Below are positions 8,988-18,729 of a stretch of 64,000 nucleotides of DNA, piece by piece. Each line of letters begins with the position of its first letter. Within the stretch, counting starts at the first letter, position 1. The position numbers and the translations under genes were made by a program. Origin of the DNA: Lachnospiraceae bacterium (lineage in GTDB: Bacteria > Bacillota > Clostridia > Lachnospirales > Lachnospiraceae); NCBI GenBank assembly GCA_024680055.1, contig JAILCP010000097.1, positions 1 through 64,000 on the forward strand, in the 5' to 3' direction. The notes under the pieces are model-generated. The model worked only from the letters and a program-made list of their open reading frames with translations, was not told where the DNA came from and did no database searches.

Positions 8988-11201
8988 TTAAAATCCTTGA
9001 ATCGGGTCAAAATCAAAGGAAACATAGCCTCCCTCATAATCTGTTTTTTCCCGATACGTTTCTATGGTATTTTTTATTTTAATTAACTGCCGGTAATCCA
9101 TGGCTTTTACGTAGATTACCTTTCGATAAACATCTTGTATCTTTTTGATTTTTGCATCGGTGGGTCCTAAAAGAATCACCTTTTCTTCTGTCTTATTTGC
9201 CACTTCATAAAGGGTTTCCGAAAGCTTTTGTGCCACCTCTTCCTTTTCTGCCATAATGGCAATTAACAACATATGTCCTTTTGGCGGATAATGAAGCAGT
9301 TTTCGATAGGCGATTTCTTCCCGGTAAAAGCTTTCATAATCCTGGCTTGATGCATCTTTGATGGCAAAATGTTCCGGATGATAGGTCTGAATCACCACTT
9401 CTCCGTCCACTGCACCTCTGCCTGCCCGTCCCGCTGCCTGGGTCAAAAGCTGAAAGGTCTTTTCCGACGCCCTGTAATCATCTGCATTCAGTGACATATC
9501 GGCGGCTAGAATCCCCACCAAGGAAACCTTTGGAAAATCGTGTCCCTTTACGATCATCTGGGTTCCCACCAAAATGTCCGCCTCCCCATTTGCAAAGGCA
9601 GACAAAATATTTTCATATCCGTCCTTGGTTCTTGTGGTATCCCTGTCCATACGAAGGATTCGCGCCTTTGGAAAAAGCGTCTGCAGACTTTCCTGTACCT
9701 TCTCGGTACCAACCTTAAACCCTCCTATATATCCGGAACCACATACCGGGCATTGCTGTACTTTCGGAATTTTGTATCCACAATAGTGACATTGCATGGT
9801 TCCGTCCAAATGCTCTGTTAAAGATACATCACAGTGGGGACATTTCACCACGCTTCCGCAGCTTCTGCAACTGATAAAACCGCTGGCTCCGCGCCGATTG
9901 AGAAAAAGTATACTCTGCTCCTTCTTCTCCAGTCGGTCCTTTAGTTTATTCATAAGTAAATCGCTGAACATAGAGCGATTTCCAAGCTTTAATTCCTCCC
10001 GCATGTCCACCACATGGGCCTTTGGAAGTTGTTTTCCGTTGTATCTATGTTTTAACGGGAAATAATGATATTGTCCCGTCTCTGCCTGATAAAAGCTTTC
10101 CACCGACGGTGTGGCGGATCCTAAAATTACCCTGGCTCCGTTTTGCTCTCCGCGGTAAATGGCCGTTTCTCTGGCGTGATACTTTGGGATACCTTCGCTT
10201 TTATAGGTGGATTCATGCTCCTCGTCGATAATAATCAATCCCAGATTTAAAAACGGAGTAAAAAGTGCACTACGTGGGCCAATCATAATGTCCACCTGGC
10301 CTTTTTGGGCCCTCTCCAACTGATCAAAGCGTTCTCCCTGAGATAGTTTTGAATGAAGAACGGAAACCCGATCTCCAAACCGATGATAAAACCGCATCAC
10401 CGTTTGATAGGTCAATGCAATTTCCGGAATCAGCATAATCACCTGTTTTCCCTCATCAATGACATGCTGCATTATTTCCATGTATACTTCAGTCTTACCG
10501 CTACCTGTGATTCCATGAATCAGACAGGGTTTTAAATCCCGACAGGAAAGAATCCCCTCCACCACCTGTTGCTGTTCGTAAGTCAACGTTGGGCGATAGG
10601 TATTTGCATGATCTGTGTCAATGGGATTTCGATAACTCCTTTTGGTAGTTACCGCCACAAATCCCTGTTCTTCCATTTTTTTGATTACTGCGGTGGATAC
10701 ATGAAGCTTACCGGTAAGCACCCGTTGTTCTATGGTTCCATCGTCCATCAATGCATTGATCAAACGAAGCTTGGCCACTTGCTTTTTTTCTTCAAAACTT
10801 GCTGCCAACTCCATGGCACGCTGTTTTGTTAAAAGCAGCTCCACCATCTTCACTTCCTTGGCTTTTCCTTTTGCCTTCATGGGAAGAACTGTCTTTAAAG
10901 CTTGATTTAATATTCCGCCGTATTGCTGTTTCATCCAGGCCGCCAGTCGAATCAATTGTCCTGTTACCCCGGCGTTGTCCATGACCTTTTCAATGTCTTT
11001 ATAGGTAATGGTCTCATCCGGCACCTGATTTGTGATTCCCACCACAAATCCCTGCAGTTTTCGATTGGCCTTTCCAAAGGGAATCACCACCAGGCTGCCA
11101 AGATGCACCTGCTCTTCCAATTCCTTTGGAATCTTATAGGTAAAAGGACGATCCAGTTTTTCAATTGATATATCTACAATAATGTTGGCATAATTTGCCA
11201 T
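8988..11201 (-). CDS. priA: Primosomal replication restart helicase PriA
   Basis: This 737-residue 3'-5' helicase reloads the replisome at stalled forks. It shows the N-terminal 3'-DNA-binding domain (about 1-110), Walker A GITGSGKTEVY near residue 230, Walker B DEEHE, motif III LGSATPS, and zinc-binding cysteine pairs in CRSC, CPHC, CHYC and CPVC (about residues 445-500). Helicase motif VI lies in QAAGRAGRG. The gene overlaps nothing upstream and starts two bases after the murE stop. Length is typical. Confidence 0.97.
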   Translation of the reverse strand: MANYANIIVDISIEKLDRPFTYKIPKELEEQVHLGSLVVIPFGKANRKLQGFVVGITNQVPDETITYKDIEKVMDNAGVTGQLIRLAAWMKQQYGGILNQALKTVLPMKAKGKAKEVKMVELLLTKQRAMELAASFEEKKQVAKLRLINALMDDGTIEQRVLTGKLHVSTAVIKKMEEQGFVAVTTKRSYRNPIDTDHANTYRPTLTYEQQQVVEGILSCRDLKPCLIHGITGSGKTEVYMEIMQHVIDEGKQVIMLIPEIALTYQTVMRFYHRFGDRVSVLHSKLSQGERFDQLERAQKGQVDIMIGPRSALFTPFLNLGLIIIDEEHESTYKSEGIPKYHARETAIYRGEQNGARVILGSATPSVESFYQAETGQYHYFPLKHRYNGKQLPKAHVVDMREELKLGNRSMFSDLLMNKLKDRLEKKEQSILFLNRRGASGFISCRSCGSVVKCPHCDVSLTEHLDGTMQCHYCGYKIPKVQQCPVCGSGYIGGFKVGTEKVQESLQTLFPKARILRMDRDTTRTKDGYENILSAFANGEADILVGTQMIVKGHDFPKVSLVGILAADMSLNADDYRASEKTFQLLTQAAGRAGRGAVDGEVVIQTYHPEHFAIKDASSQDYESFYREEIAYRKLLHYPPKGHMLLIAIMAEKEEVAQKLSETLYEVANKTEEKVILLGPTDAKIKKIQDVYRKVIYVKAMDYRQLIKIKNTIETYREKTDYEGGYVSFDFDPIQGF

Positions 11202-11202
11202 A

Positions 11203-12669
11203 TTACACTCCTGCGTTTTGTAATGCGTCTTTGATTAATTCTCTGTCATCCATGTGGTATTTTACCCCTTTGATTTCCTGGTAATCCTCATGGCCCTTGC
11301 CGGCCACAATAATTACATCCCCTTCTTTGGCGTTATCTACCGCATATTGAATGGCTTCTTTTCGATCCTCAATCATACAATAATTTCCGTCTGTTTTCTT
11401 CATTCCTGTTTCAATATCTGCAAGAATATCTTTCGGTTCTTCATCTCGTGGATTATCCGAGGTAATGATTGTATAATCCGCCAGCTTTCCTGACACCTCT
11501 CCCATCTCAAAACGACGAAGTTTGGAACGATTTCCTCCACAGCCAAATATACAAACCAGTCTTCCCGGCTGATATTCTTTCATGGTGCTGAGAAGACTCT
11601 CAAGAGCCATGGCATTGTGGGCATAATCCAGTAAAACAGTGTATCCTTTTCCTGTCTCCACTTTTTCCACACGACCTCTTGCCTTTGCCTCTTTTAACAC
11701 CTTTTTCATGGTAGCTTCCTCCACGTCAAAATGACGGCAAATGGCCAGGGCTGCCAGGGAATTATAAACACTGAATTTTCCCGGCATATCCACTTCCATA
11801 TGTCCCTGATAACTTCCCACGGTATCGTAGGCAATTCCAAGGTATCCGGGACGCTTCACCAATTCTATATTCACTGCCTGAAGGGATGCTCCGGGGTTCA
11901 ATCCATAGGTTTCCACCGTACAGGTATGACCCTCTAACACCTGCTTATAGTGAGAGTCGTCGGCATTTACAATACCGTGGCGACACTTCTTAAACAGCAT
12001 TCCCTTACATTGCATGTATTCTTCAAAACTTTCATGTTCGTTAGGTCCGATGTGATCCGGCTCCAGATTGGTAAATACACCAAGTTCAAAGGTAAAACCA
12101 TCGGTTCTGTGCATTTTCAATCCCTGGGAAGACACTTCCATAACGGCGGCTTCACAACCTGCCTCCACCATTTTTGCAAAATATTCCTGAACCAGATAAG
12201 ACTCAGGTGTGGTATTCACTGCAGGAATCACCTCATCTCCCATAATGGCCTCAATGGTACCGATTAAGCCGGTTTTATAACCTGCGTTTTCCAATACGGA
12301 ACGTACCATATACGTTGTGGTGGTCTTTCCCTTGGTTCCGGTTACACCAATCACCTTTAATTTATCGGCAGGATAATCAAAATATGCAGCTGACAAATAC
12401 GCCAGTGCCTCTCTGGAATCCTTTACTTTAATCACGGTAATCTCTTTTCCAACAGTTACATCTTTTGTAACCACAAGGGCTGTGGCACCTTTTTCAACGG
12501 CCATATCGATATAGTCATGACCATCCACTGCCGTTCCCTCTATGCAAACAAATAAGGTATTTTCTTTTACTTTTCTGGAATCGTATACCAGATATTGAAT
12601 TTCCTTCTCCAGTTCTCCTTGTTCCAATGTGTATTCCACACGTTCTAATAATTGTTTAAGACTCTTCAT
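11203..12669 (-). CDS. murE: UDP-N-acetylmuramoyl-tripeptide synthetase (meso-diaminopimelate type)
   Basis: This 488-residue ligase adds the third amino acid to the peptidoglycan precursor. The ATP loop GVTGTKGKTTTTYM is near residue 112, with NTTPES and NLEPDHIGPN further on. The substrate-selecting motif is DNPRDEEP near residue 405: Arg at this place marks enzymes using meso-diaminopimelate rather than lysine, so the cell wall is probably A1-gamma type. It is the first gene of a long operon; a good promoter lies 36 bases upstream. The ribosome site is GGGGAT. Confidence 0.96.
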   Translation of the reverse strand: MKSLKQLLERVEYTLEQGELEKEIQYLVYDSRKVKENTLFVCIEGTAVDGHDYIDMAVEKGATALVVTKDVTVGKEITVIKVKDSREALAYLSAAYFDYPADKLKVIGVTGTKGKTTTTYMVRSVLENAGYKTGLIGTIEAIMGDEVIPAVNTTPESYLVQEYFAKMVEAGCEAAVMEVSSQGLKMHRTDGFTFELGVFTNLEPDHIGPNEHESFEEYMQCKGMLFKKCRHGIVNADDSHYKQVLEGHTCTVETYGLNPGASLQAVNIELVKRPGYLGIAYDTVGSYQGHMEVDMPGKFSVYNSLAALAICRHFDVEEATMKKVLKEAKARGRVEKVETGKGYTVLLDYAHNAMALESLLSTMKEYQPGRLVCIFGCGGNRSKLRRFEMGEVSGKLADYTIITSDNPRDEEPKDILADIETGMKKTDGNYCMIEDRKEAIQYAVDNAKEGDVIIVAGKGHEDYQEIKGVKYHMDDRELIKDALQNAGV

Positions 12670-12704
12670 ATTTATCCCCTTCTACATTAACGACACATTA
12701 ATTC

Positions 12705-12733
12705 ATTATACTAAATTTCGGCCTTTTTTACAA
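12705..12733 (-). promoter_or_regulatory. Sigma-A promoter of the murE-priA-def operon
   Basis: The minus strand reads TTGTAA, 17 bases, then TATAAT, a near-consensus sigma-A promoter ending 36 bases before the murE ATG. No comparable promoter was noticed between the following genes, whose gaps are only a few bases, so it may drive transcription as far as thiN. Confidence 0.75.
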
Positions 12734-12738
12734 GTAAT

Positions 12739-12765
12739 GGGCTACCTTCCACCGGAAGATAGCCC
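12739..12765. terminator. Hairpin between murE and the J-domain gene
   Basis: Inverted arms GGGCTA/TAGCCC and CTTCC/GGAAG enclose a three-base loop. The T-rich tail (TTTGTTTTT) follows on the plus strand, yet both neighbours are on the minus strand. On the minus strand the hairpin is followed only by a weak T stretch. It probably ends the J-domain operon despite its poor tail in that direction. Confidence 0.5.
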
Positions 12766-12825
12766 TTTGTTTTTCTCACTTTTTCTATAGTTCAAGGCTC
12801 TTTTTAAAGCCCCGGTCACGTCGCG

Positions 12826-13488
12826 TTAAAAACGAATGCCGTACCATCCGTTTCCGCAACAGAATATATTGCAAAATAGATTTAAAAGGAACATGGACAC
12901 GCACCATCTGCCCATATTGCCCACAGGATTTTCGTAGGTATTTCCCATGTTCTGATACCAGGTACCGCCGTTTTCCAGATATTCCAAAAACTGACGATAC
13001 TCAAGATTACTGGGATCCCGACGTACCGCTTCTCTGGCCATAGCCATGGCATTGACATTATTTCCCATGCCGTTGTTGGCCACTGCACTATAGTAGAACC
13101 ACTGTCCGTTGCGGGAAGCCTGGGAAATGCTGTCTAACACATGCAGCGCCTCTTTGTAATAACGATTACGAATATAGTTGGCTGCCGCCTGTAATTTCAC
13201 ACCATCATCAGAATCGCTGTAGGTCTGAGAGCTTCTTTCAAAACCTCCAAAACCACCGAATCCGCCATAATAGCTGCCTCCGTATTCACTTCCGCCGGAC
13301 TGTCTTTGATGCATTATATCATTGTAAGCCTGCTGTACTTCCTTAAAACGTTCCTCTGCCAACTCTTTGTTCGGATTGTTCACATTGGCATCGGGATGAT
13401 ACTGCCTGCTTAGTTTTCTGTATGCTTTTTTGATTTCCTCGTCTGTAGCACTTCTGGAAACTCCCAATACTACATATGGATCTCTCAT
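12826..13488 (-). CDS. J-domain protein
   Basis: This 220-residue protein has an N-terminal J domain (about 3-70) with the HPD motif in [10 protein letters not shown], so it should stimulate a DnaK-type chaperone ATPase. A glycine/tyrosine-rich stretch (about 75-95) follows, then a helical repeat region resembling a TPR (about 100-175) and a hydrophobic, cysteine-containing C-terminus that may touch the membrane. It lacks the zinc fingers of DnaJ and is not the general co-chaperone. The start overlaps the stop of the DUF5685 gene in ATGA, so the two are translated together. Confidence 0.85.
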   Translation of the reverse strand: MRDPYVVLGVSRSATDEEIKKAYRKLSRQYHPDANVNNPNKELAEERFKEVQQAYNDIMHQRQSGGSEYGGSYYGGFGGFGGFERSSQTYSDSDDGVKLQAAANYIRNRYYKEALHVLDSISQASRNGQWFYYSAVANNGMGNNVNAMAMAREAVRRDPSNLEYRQFLEYLENGGTWYQNMGNTYENPVGNMGRWCVSMFLLNLFCNIFCCGNGWYGIRF

Positions 13489-14345
13489 TTACTCTTTCTC
13501 TTTTCTTTCATTTTCTTGCGCTTTTTCAACTGCTTCATTTCGTACCTTGTCCAAACACCGGAATATAAAATATTCCGAAGCAAGTCCGCATGATGCACAA
13601 TCGGCATACGTTCAAAGGAACGGGCACACTCTGCCATCATACTTTTTAGAATTAATTTCACAAAGGTATCGAAATCCTCCCCTGCATTTTGTTGACGCCA
13701 AAAACTAAAAGGATTGTACAATCCCATTTGTTCATCCTTTTCGATATCCTCATAGGCATCCATTAGATAAACAAATTTTCCAAGATAAAAACCAAGCGCT
13801 CTCAGCTCCTCAGACCACATATCTTCCTTCCAGTCAAAAATTTCGGAAAGCATTTCTCCTGTAAGTCCTGCCACCGCATCCAGATTGGTTTCGTAGCCTG
13901 CCTCTGTAAGCGCCAATTTCTTAATATAATCCTCAATCGCCGTTGCCTGCCTCGGATATTCCGCAGAAATCCGGTCATACTGTTTCTTAAGACTCATGGC
14001 CAGTGTCTTCTTTGATATGGACCTGCTATCTTTCCAATCATCCTGCAAGTTCTGATAGGATAACAAAATATTCATCTTGGCAGCATATACACTTGCTTCC
14101 GAGCTGCGGGATGTTTTCTTCTTGGCCGGGTGCATAAAACATGTAAATCGTTCTTTGATCACCTGCGGCTCGTAAAGTCCCGTCAGCAAAATGGTTAAAA
14201 AGGTCATGTCATAGTTTAAAAGAATCTGCCCCTTAGGACCTGCAAGTTCTTTTAACTCTCTACAAAGACCGCAATAATAGGATTGATATTGTTCCTGTTG
14301 TTCCTTTGACAACTCTTGTCTGTTAATATTGATATATCCAAACAA
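13485..14345 (-). CDS. DUF5685-family protein
   Basis: This 286-residue protein begins MFGYININ and carries YYCGLCREL near residue 27, the opening I associate with DUF5685 proteins of Clostridia. It is mostly helical and ends in a Lys/Arg-rich tail. There is no signal peptide or clear membrane segment. The function is unknown. It lies between a zinc-ribbon membrane protein (six-base gap) and a J-domain protein (four-base overlap); the trio suggests a role in protein or metal handling near the membrane, but this is only an inference from position. Confidence 0.75.
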   Translation of the reverse strand: MFGYININRQELSKEQQEQYQSYYCGLCRELKELAGPKGQILLNYDMTFLTILLTGLYEPQVIKERFTCFMHPAKKKTSRSSEASVYAAKMNILLSYQNLQDDWKDSRSISKKTLAMSLKKQYDRISAEYPRQATAIEDYIKKLALTEAGYETNLDAVAGLTGEMLSEIFDWKEDMWSEELRALGFYLGKFVYLMDAYEDIEKDEQMGLYNPFSFWRQQNAGEDFDTFVKLILKSMMAECARSFERMPIVHHADLLRNILYSGVWTRYEMKQLKKRKKMKEKRKSK

Positions 14346-14351
14346 TGCAAA

Positions 14352-14756
14352 CTAACTCCTCTTAACAAACGCCTGTCTGCATTGCGGACAGGTAATCTCA
14401 ATTTTTCCTTTTCCCTTTGGAACACGTACCTTCTGACCGCATGTTGGGCATGCATAAAAACGGTACATTTTTCTCTGTTTTGCGTGAAGCTGTTTCAATT
14501 TCAACCATCCGACCACGCTGTTTTGTATAGAAAGATACTTTTGATTTTCCTGGTATCTCTTTGGAATATTTTTTGAAAACATTCGAACATATGCAAGTAG
14601 TAAAACTACCAGTCCAAGACCATAAAAAATACGGATTCTGGCGAAGGAAGAAAGAAGGAGACAAAGAATGGATATTACAAGCATCCCCTTATTCAACTGG
14701 TCATTTCCGTATCTACCATACATTGCCCTTGCTACACGATCTCTAAACTTCATCAA
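14352..14756 (-). CDS. Small membrane protein with C-terminal zinc ribbon
   Basis: This 134-residue protein has two adjacent hydrophobic segments (about 22-41 and 42-62) and a C-terminal zinc ribbon with CPTC and CPQC knuckles (about 100-128). The ribbon should lie in the cytoplasm. No enzymatic motif is visible. It is the first gene of an operon with the DUF5685 and J-domain genes; a consensus-like promoter lies about 30 bases upstream. Function unknown. Confidence 0.8.
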   Translation of the reverse strand: MMKFRDRVARAMYGRYGNDQLNKGMLVISILCLLLSSFARIRIFYGLGLVVLLLAYVRMFSKNIPKRYQENQKYLSIQNSVVGWLKLKQLHAKQRKMYRFYACPTCGQKVRVPKGKGKIEITCPQCRQAFVKRS

Positions 14757-14783
14757 ATCACCTCTCTAAACGTCATTGAAACA

Positions 14784-14812
14784 AGTCTAGAATATCGCTT
14801 TGCACATGTCAA
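14784..14812 (-). promoter_or_regulatory. Sigma-A promoter of the zinc-ribbon/DUF5685/J-domain operon
   Basis: The minus strand reads a perfect TTGACA, 17 bases, then TAGACT. The start of the zinc-ribbon gene lies 28 bases downstream, with AGAGAGGTGAT as ribosome site. Confidence 0.75.
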
Positions 14813-14863
14813 CACAGTTATTTTCTTTTTAGATTTCTTAATATTTTTTTTATAAAATCAATT

Positions 14864-15208
14864 AGTAAGCAGGACTGTAAGCCGGGTTATGTCGTGAATG
14901 ATCATCTATCTAGAACGATTGTTACCAACCGTCTCAAGCGACCTACCTGAAGCTGGCGGGCCACGTCATCGCTTCTATCTGGTCTTGCTTCGAATGGGGT
15001 TTGCAGAGCCTGTCCTGTTACCAGAACAGCGGTAGTCTCTTACACTGCCTTTCCACCCTTACCGTAAAATACGGCGGTATATTTCTGTTGCACTTTCCTG
15101 GGAGTCACCTCCACCGGCCGTTAGCCGGCATCCTGCCCTATGAAGCCCGGACTTTCCTCACCTGCGGTCTTTCGACACTTGCAGCCGCGATCATTCGTCC
15201 TGCTTACT
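14864..15208 (-). ncRNA. rnpB: RNase P RNA (type A)
   Basis: About 345 bases encode the catalytic RNA that trims the 5' ends of pre-tRNAs. The ends pair as helix P1 (AGTAAGCAGGAC with GTCCTGCTTACT on the minus strand). The conserved core is visible as GAGGAAAGTCCGGGCT near the 5' end, the ACAGAAA element in the middle, and the final AACCCGGCTTACAG. The loop arrangement is that of ancestral type A, not the Bacillus type B. It lies 11 bases after the nucleoside kinase stop; its promoter probably overlaps the end of that gene (TAAAAT about 13 bases before the 5' end). Confidence 0.96.
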
Positions 15209-15219
15209 ATGATTCAATT

Positions 15220-16869
15220 TTAAACGTTAAAACAGCTACCTCCGATAAACTCGCGGAATAAGGAGTTATTGTTAATATCCTCACTTGGAGCCGGAAGCAC
15301 ATATTCAAGCATCTTTAAAAGACGCTTTGCTTCATAATATTCCGGATCACTTGGTTTGATCTGGTGAAGCAACGGTTGTACATATGGTTTAATTACAGCC
15401 ATTTCATAAATAAAAGCTGAATTAAACATTGCATCTGCACTGTCCTGATTCGGGAAGATATATTTTTCTTCGCCTCGTCTTACGGAGTACCACATGGCAA
15501 TGGTTTCCTTTGCACTGGTACCTCTTGTTCTTGCATCACGAACAATACGGCGAAGCAGTCTTCCGTCTGTGGTATGTAAACAATTGTGCTCATCTAAGTT
15601 TAATACAACCAGAGCACTGATGTAAATTTTAAATTTCAAATCGGAATCAATTCCGTAGGACATTTTTTCATTCAATCCATGAATGCCTTCAATAACCAAA
15701 ATGTCCTCATCCCCAAGTTTCATATAATCTCCACGGTATTCTCTTCGACCGTTTTTAAAATTATATCTTGGCAATTCCACCTTCTCACCTTTCAAAAGGT
15801 TTTGCATATCCTCATTGAACTGTTTTACGTCAAGGGCTTCCAGGCATTCATAATCCGGATTTCCCTGTTCGTCCAAAGGTGTATCTTCTCTGTTGCGATA
15901 ATAATTATCAAGTCCGATCGGATGCGGCTTCATTCCCTGTGCCATAAGCTGAATGGAAAGACGATGGGAGAAGGATGTCTTACCTGAGGAAGACGGTCCT
16001 GCAATCATAACAAACTTGCTTCCCCGCTCTTTGATTTGAGCCGCAATGTCTCCGATTTTCTTTTCCATCAAAGCTTCCTGTACAAGTACAATGTCCTGAA
16101 GCTTGCCATCCACAATGGCATCATTTAAATCACCAAGGGTAACGATGCCAAGCATGTCTCCCCATTTGGTGCTTTCTTTTAAAGTCTCATATAACTTTCC
16201 TGATGGGGTAAAAGGAGCTACTTCCCTACTGTTTTCATTTGGGAACAGTAACACAAAACCATCATCATAAAGTGCCAGGTCAAAATATTTAATCATGCCT
16301 GTATTTGGAAGCATATAGCCGTAATAATAATCCACATAATGACGGATACTGTAAACATTCACGCTGGAGCTGGCACGATATTTAAACAAATTGCCTTTGT
16401 CATGCATGCCTACCTCTTCAAACATTTTTACAGCATCGGTGGTATCATAGCTGTTTTTGCAAATAGGAATATTTTGGTCCACCAGCTTTTGCATTTCTGC
16501 TTTCAGCTGATCCAAAAGCTCCTGAGTTACTTTTACATTCTCACGCAGTCTGCAGAAAAATCCCTGACTGAGGGAGAACAACACTTCCACATGTAAATCA
16601 TGATTAATATTGTAAAGTGCCTTTTGCATCAACATGGTTGCGCTTCTTCTGTAAGTTCTGATTCCTGTGGAGGAAGCTGTGGTCAAAAACTCAACTTCTC
16701 CTTCCTCTGTAATCGGTTTGTTAAGCTCAACCAATTTACCGTTTCTCACTGCAAGCGCAATATCATCAGGATAATCCTTTTGAAACTGATTTGCAAGTTC
16801 CAAAAAAGTCATACCCTCTTCTACTTCTAAAGCCTGACCGTTTACTGAAATTTTTACACTATTTGCCAT
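15220..16869 (-). CDS. Nucleoside kinase with N-terminal TGS domain (uridine kinase-like)
   Basis: This 549-residue cytoplasmic protein has three parts: a TGS domain (about 1-65), a region like the second additional domain of threonyl-tRNA synthetase (about 70-270, with DLHVEVLFSLSQGFF), and a uridine kinase-like P-loop domain (about 280-490) with Walker A GPSSSGKTSFSHRL and VIEGIHGLNE. Proteins of this build are widespread in Clostridia and are annotated as nucleoside or uridine kinases; the true substrate is not settled. It ends the dgt-dnaG-rpoD-trmK operon and is followed by rnpB. Confidence 0.88.
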   Translation of the reverse strand: MANSVKISVNGQALEVEEGMTFLELANQFQKDYPDDIALAVRNGKLVELNKPITEEGEVEFLTTASSTGIRTYRRSATMLMQKALYNINHDLHVEVLFSLSQGFFCRLRENVKVTQELLDQLKAEMQKLVDQNIPICKNSYDTTDAVKMFEEVGMHDKGNLFKYRASSSVNVYSIRHYVDYYYGYMLPNTGMIKYFDLALYDDGFVLLFPNENSREVAPFTPSGKLYETLKESTKWGDMLGIVTLGDLNDAIVDGKLQDIVLVQEALMEKKIGDIAAQIKERGSKFVMIAGPSSSGKTSFSHRLSIQLMAQGMKPHPIGLDNYYRNREDTPLDEQGNPDYECLEALDVKQFNEDMQNLLKGEKVELPRYNFKNGRREYRGDYMKLGDEDILVIEGIHGLNEKMSYGIDSDLKFKIYISALVVLNLDEHNCLHTTDGRLLRRIVRDARTRGTSAKETIAMWYSVRRGEEKYIFPNQDSADAMFNSAFIYEMAVIKPYVQPLLHQIKPSDPEYYEAKRLLKMLEYVLPAPSEDINNNSLFREFIGGSCFNV

Positions 16870-16882
16870 ATGATTAGCCCCC

Positions 16883-17593
16883 TTAAAAAAAGTTCTGTGC
16901 CGCCTGATTCCTTCGCATCTTTTCCTGTAATTCTTTCTTTCGCAATTCCTTTTGAGCCCCCTCTTTCATTTCCGTAAGAGATTCTTCAATTTTCATTAAA
17001 TTTTCTTGTTCTTTCAAAACATATTGCCAAAGCACGGTGTTCTTCTCTTTCAAAAGTAACGGTCCGTATTCATCAAAAAGGGAAGTTTCTGAAGTAACCT
17101 GTTCCTGTCCCTTCACATATTTTCCCATAGGATAATACTTTCCGTCCTCAAACACCATATCTTCTTTTACACAAACATATCCCAGCTCCCTCATGGAAGA
17201 GCGAAAAAATGCCTGTTCCGATTGCGGTTGCAAAATCAATTCCTTTACGCCACTATCTTTTTTTAGGATATCAATACTTTGTGTCAGAATCTTGATAACA
17301 AGTCTGCCACCCATTCCGGCAATAATCACACTTTCCCCTTCGGATTCCAAAAGTTCTTTCAGACCATCGGAACGTCTTGTTTTAATTTTGTCCTGAAGTC
17401 CTTCTTTTTGAATATTCTTCCGGGCTGCCTTTAAAGGGCCTTCATTAATATCCATAGCCACGGCACTTGGTGCAATGTGATTCTCCACCAGGTAAATCGG
17501 TAGATATCCATGGTCACATCCAATGTCCGCCACCTTTCGTCCCGGTGTCACCAAAGATGCCACAGCCTGCATTCTATGTGTTAATTTGATCAT
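16883..17593 (-). CDS. trmK: tRNA (adenine-22-N1) methyltransferase
   Basis: This 236-residue SAM-dependent enzyme methylates A22 in the D stem of tRNAs. It shows the Rossmann motif VADIGCDHGYLPIYL, AMDINEGPL, RRSDGL and IAGMGGRLVIKIL, the family core. A coiled-coil C-terminus (about 180-230) is typical. Its ATG overlaps the rpoD stop in TAATG. The rpoD-trmK order is widely conserved in Firmicutes. Confidence 0.93.
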   Translation of the reverse strand: MIKLTHRMQAVASLVTPGRKVADIGCDHGYLPIYLVENHIAPSAVAMDINEGPLKAARKNIQKEGLQDKIKTRRSDGLKELLESEGESVIIAGMGGRLVIKILTQSIDILKKDSGVKELILQPQSEQAFFRSSMRELGYVCVKEDMVFEDGKYYPMGKYVKGQEQVTSETSLFDEYGPLLLKEKNTVLWQYVLKEQENLMKIEESLTEMKEGAQKELRKKELQEKMRRNQAAQNFF

Positions 17594-18711
17594 TACTCTA
17601 AATAATCCTTTAATTTACGACTTCTGCTTGGATGTCTTAACTTACGAAGCGCTTTCGCCTCAATCTGACGAATACGCTCACGGGTAACGTTAAATTCTTT
17701 TCCAACTTCTTCCAGGGTACGTGCTCTTCCATCGTCCAATCCAAAGCGTAAACGAAGTACCTTCTGTTCACGTTCGGTCAATGTTTCAAGCACTTCGGAA
17801 AGCTGTTCCTTAAGCAGGGTAAAAGCAGCTGCTTCCGCCGGTACCGGTACCTGCTCATCCTGAATAAAGTCTCCAAGATGGCTGTCTTCCTCTTCACCGA
17901 TTGGTGTCTCTAAGGAAACAGGCTCCTGTGAAATCTTCAAAATTTCTCTTACACGATCCACGTTCATGTTCATTTCCACAGCAATTTCTTCCGGGGTAGG
18001 TTCACGACCCAACTCCTGAAGTAACTGTCTGGAAACACGGATCAGTTTATTGATGGTTTCTACCATATGCACCGGAATACGAATGGTTCTTGCCTGATCC
18101 GCAATGGCACGGGTAATGGCCTGACGAATCCACCAGGTTGCATAGGTTGAAAACTTAAATCCTTTGGTATAGTCGAATTTTTCTACTGCCTTGATTAATC
18201 CAAGATTTCCCTCCTGAATTAAATCAAGGAATAACATTCCTCTTCCCACATAACGTTTTGCAATGGATACCACCAAACGAAGGTTGGCTTCTGCCAAACG
18301 TTTTTTGGCTTCTTCATCTCCATGCTCCAAACGTTTTGCCAATTCCACCTCTTCTTCCGCAGTTAACAGAGGTACCTTACCGATTTCTTTTAAATACATA
18401 CGAACCGGGTCTTCAATACTGACCCCTTCCGGAACCGTAAGGTCAATGGCTTCCATTTCCACATCTTCTTCATCGTTTAATTCACCGTCATCCGGCTCTA
18501 AAAGCAATGCATCCACATCATCATTGATTTTTAAAATTTCAATGTTGTTGCTTTCCAAGGTTTCGATAACCTTTTCGTATTGTTCTGTTTCCAGTTTCTG
18601 ATCGCTGAAAAATTCATTAATATCAGAATCTTCCAATACGTTTTTTTTGCTCTTTGCAAGTGTTACAAGTTCCTGCACTTTCTCATTGAATTTCTGTTCT
18701 TTTTCGTCCAT
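17593..18711 (-). CDS. rpoD: RNA polymerase primary sigma factor SigA
   Basis: This 372-residue housekeeping sigma factor recognises -10 and -35 promoter elements. It contains region 1.1 (about 1-60), an acidic linker, region 1.2 ([11 protein letters not shown]), region 2 ([14 protein letters not shown] and [13 protein letters not shown]), region 3, and region 4.2 with the helix-turn-helix [20 protein letters not shown]. It follows dnaG by 18 bases. Length matches other Clostridial SigA proteins. Confidence 0.98.
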   Translation of the reverse strand: MDEKEQKFNEKVQELVTLAKSKKNVLEDSDINEFFSDQKLETEQYEKVIETLESNNIEILKINDDVDALLLEPDDGELNDEEDVEMEAIDLTVPEGVSIEDPVRMYLKEIGKVPLLTAEEEVELAKRLEHGDEEAKKRLAEANLRLVVSIAKRYVGRGMLFLDLIQEGNLGLIKAVEKFDYTKGFKFSTYATWWIRQAITRAIADQARTIRIPVHMVETINKLIRVSRQLLQELGREPTPEEIAVEMNMNVDRVREILKISQEPVSLETPIGEEEDSHLGDFIQDEQVPVPAEAAAFTLLKEQLSEVLETLTEREQKVLRLRFGLDDGRARTLEEVGKEFNVTRERIRQIEAKALRKLRHPSRSRKLKDYLE

Positions 18712-18729
18712 ATTTCCTCCCTTACGGTG

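Noticed and set aside
15001-15261. Plus-strand open frame of 86 codons
   Set aside because: It lies antisense to the conserved RNase P RNA core, with no ribosome site.
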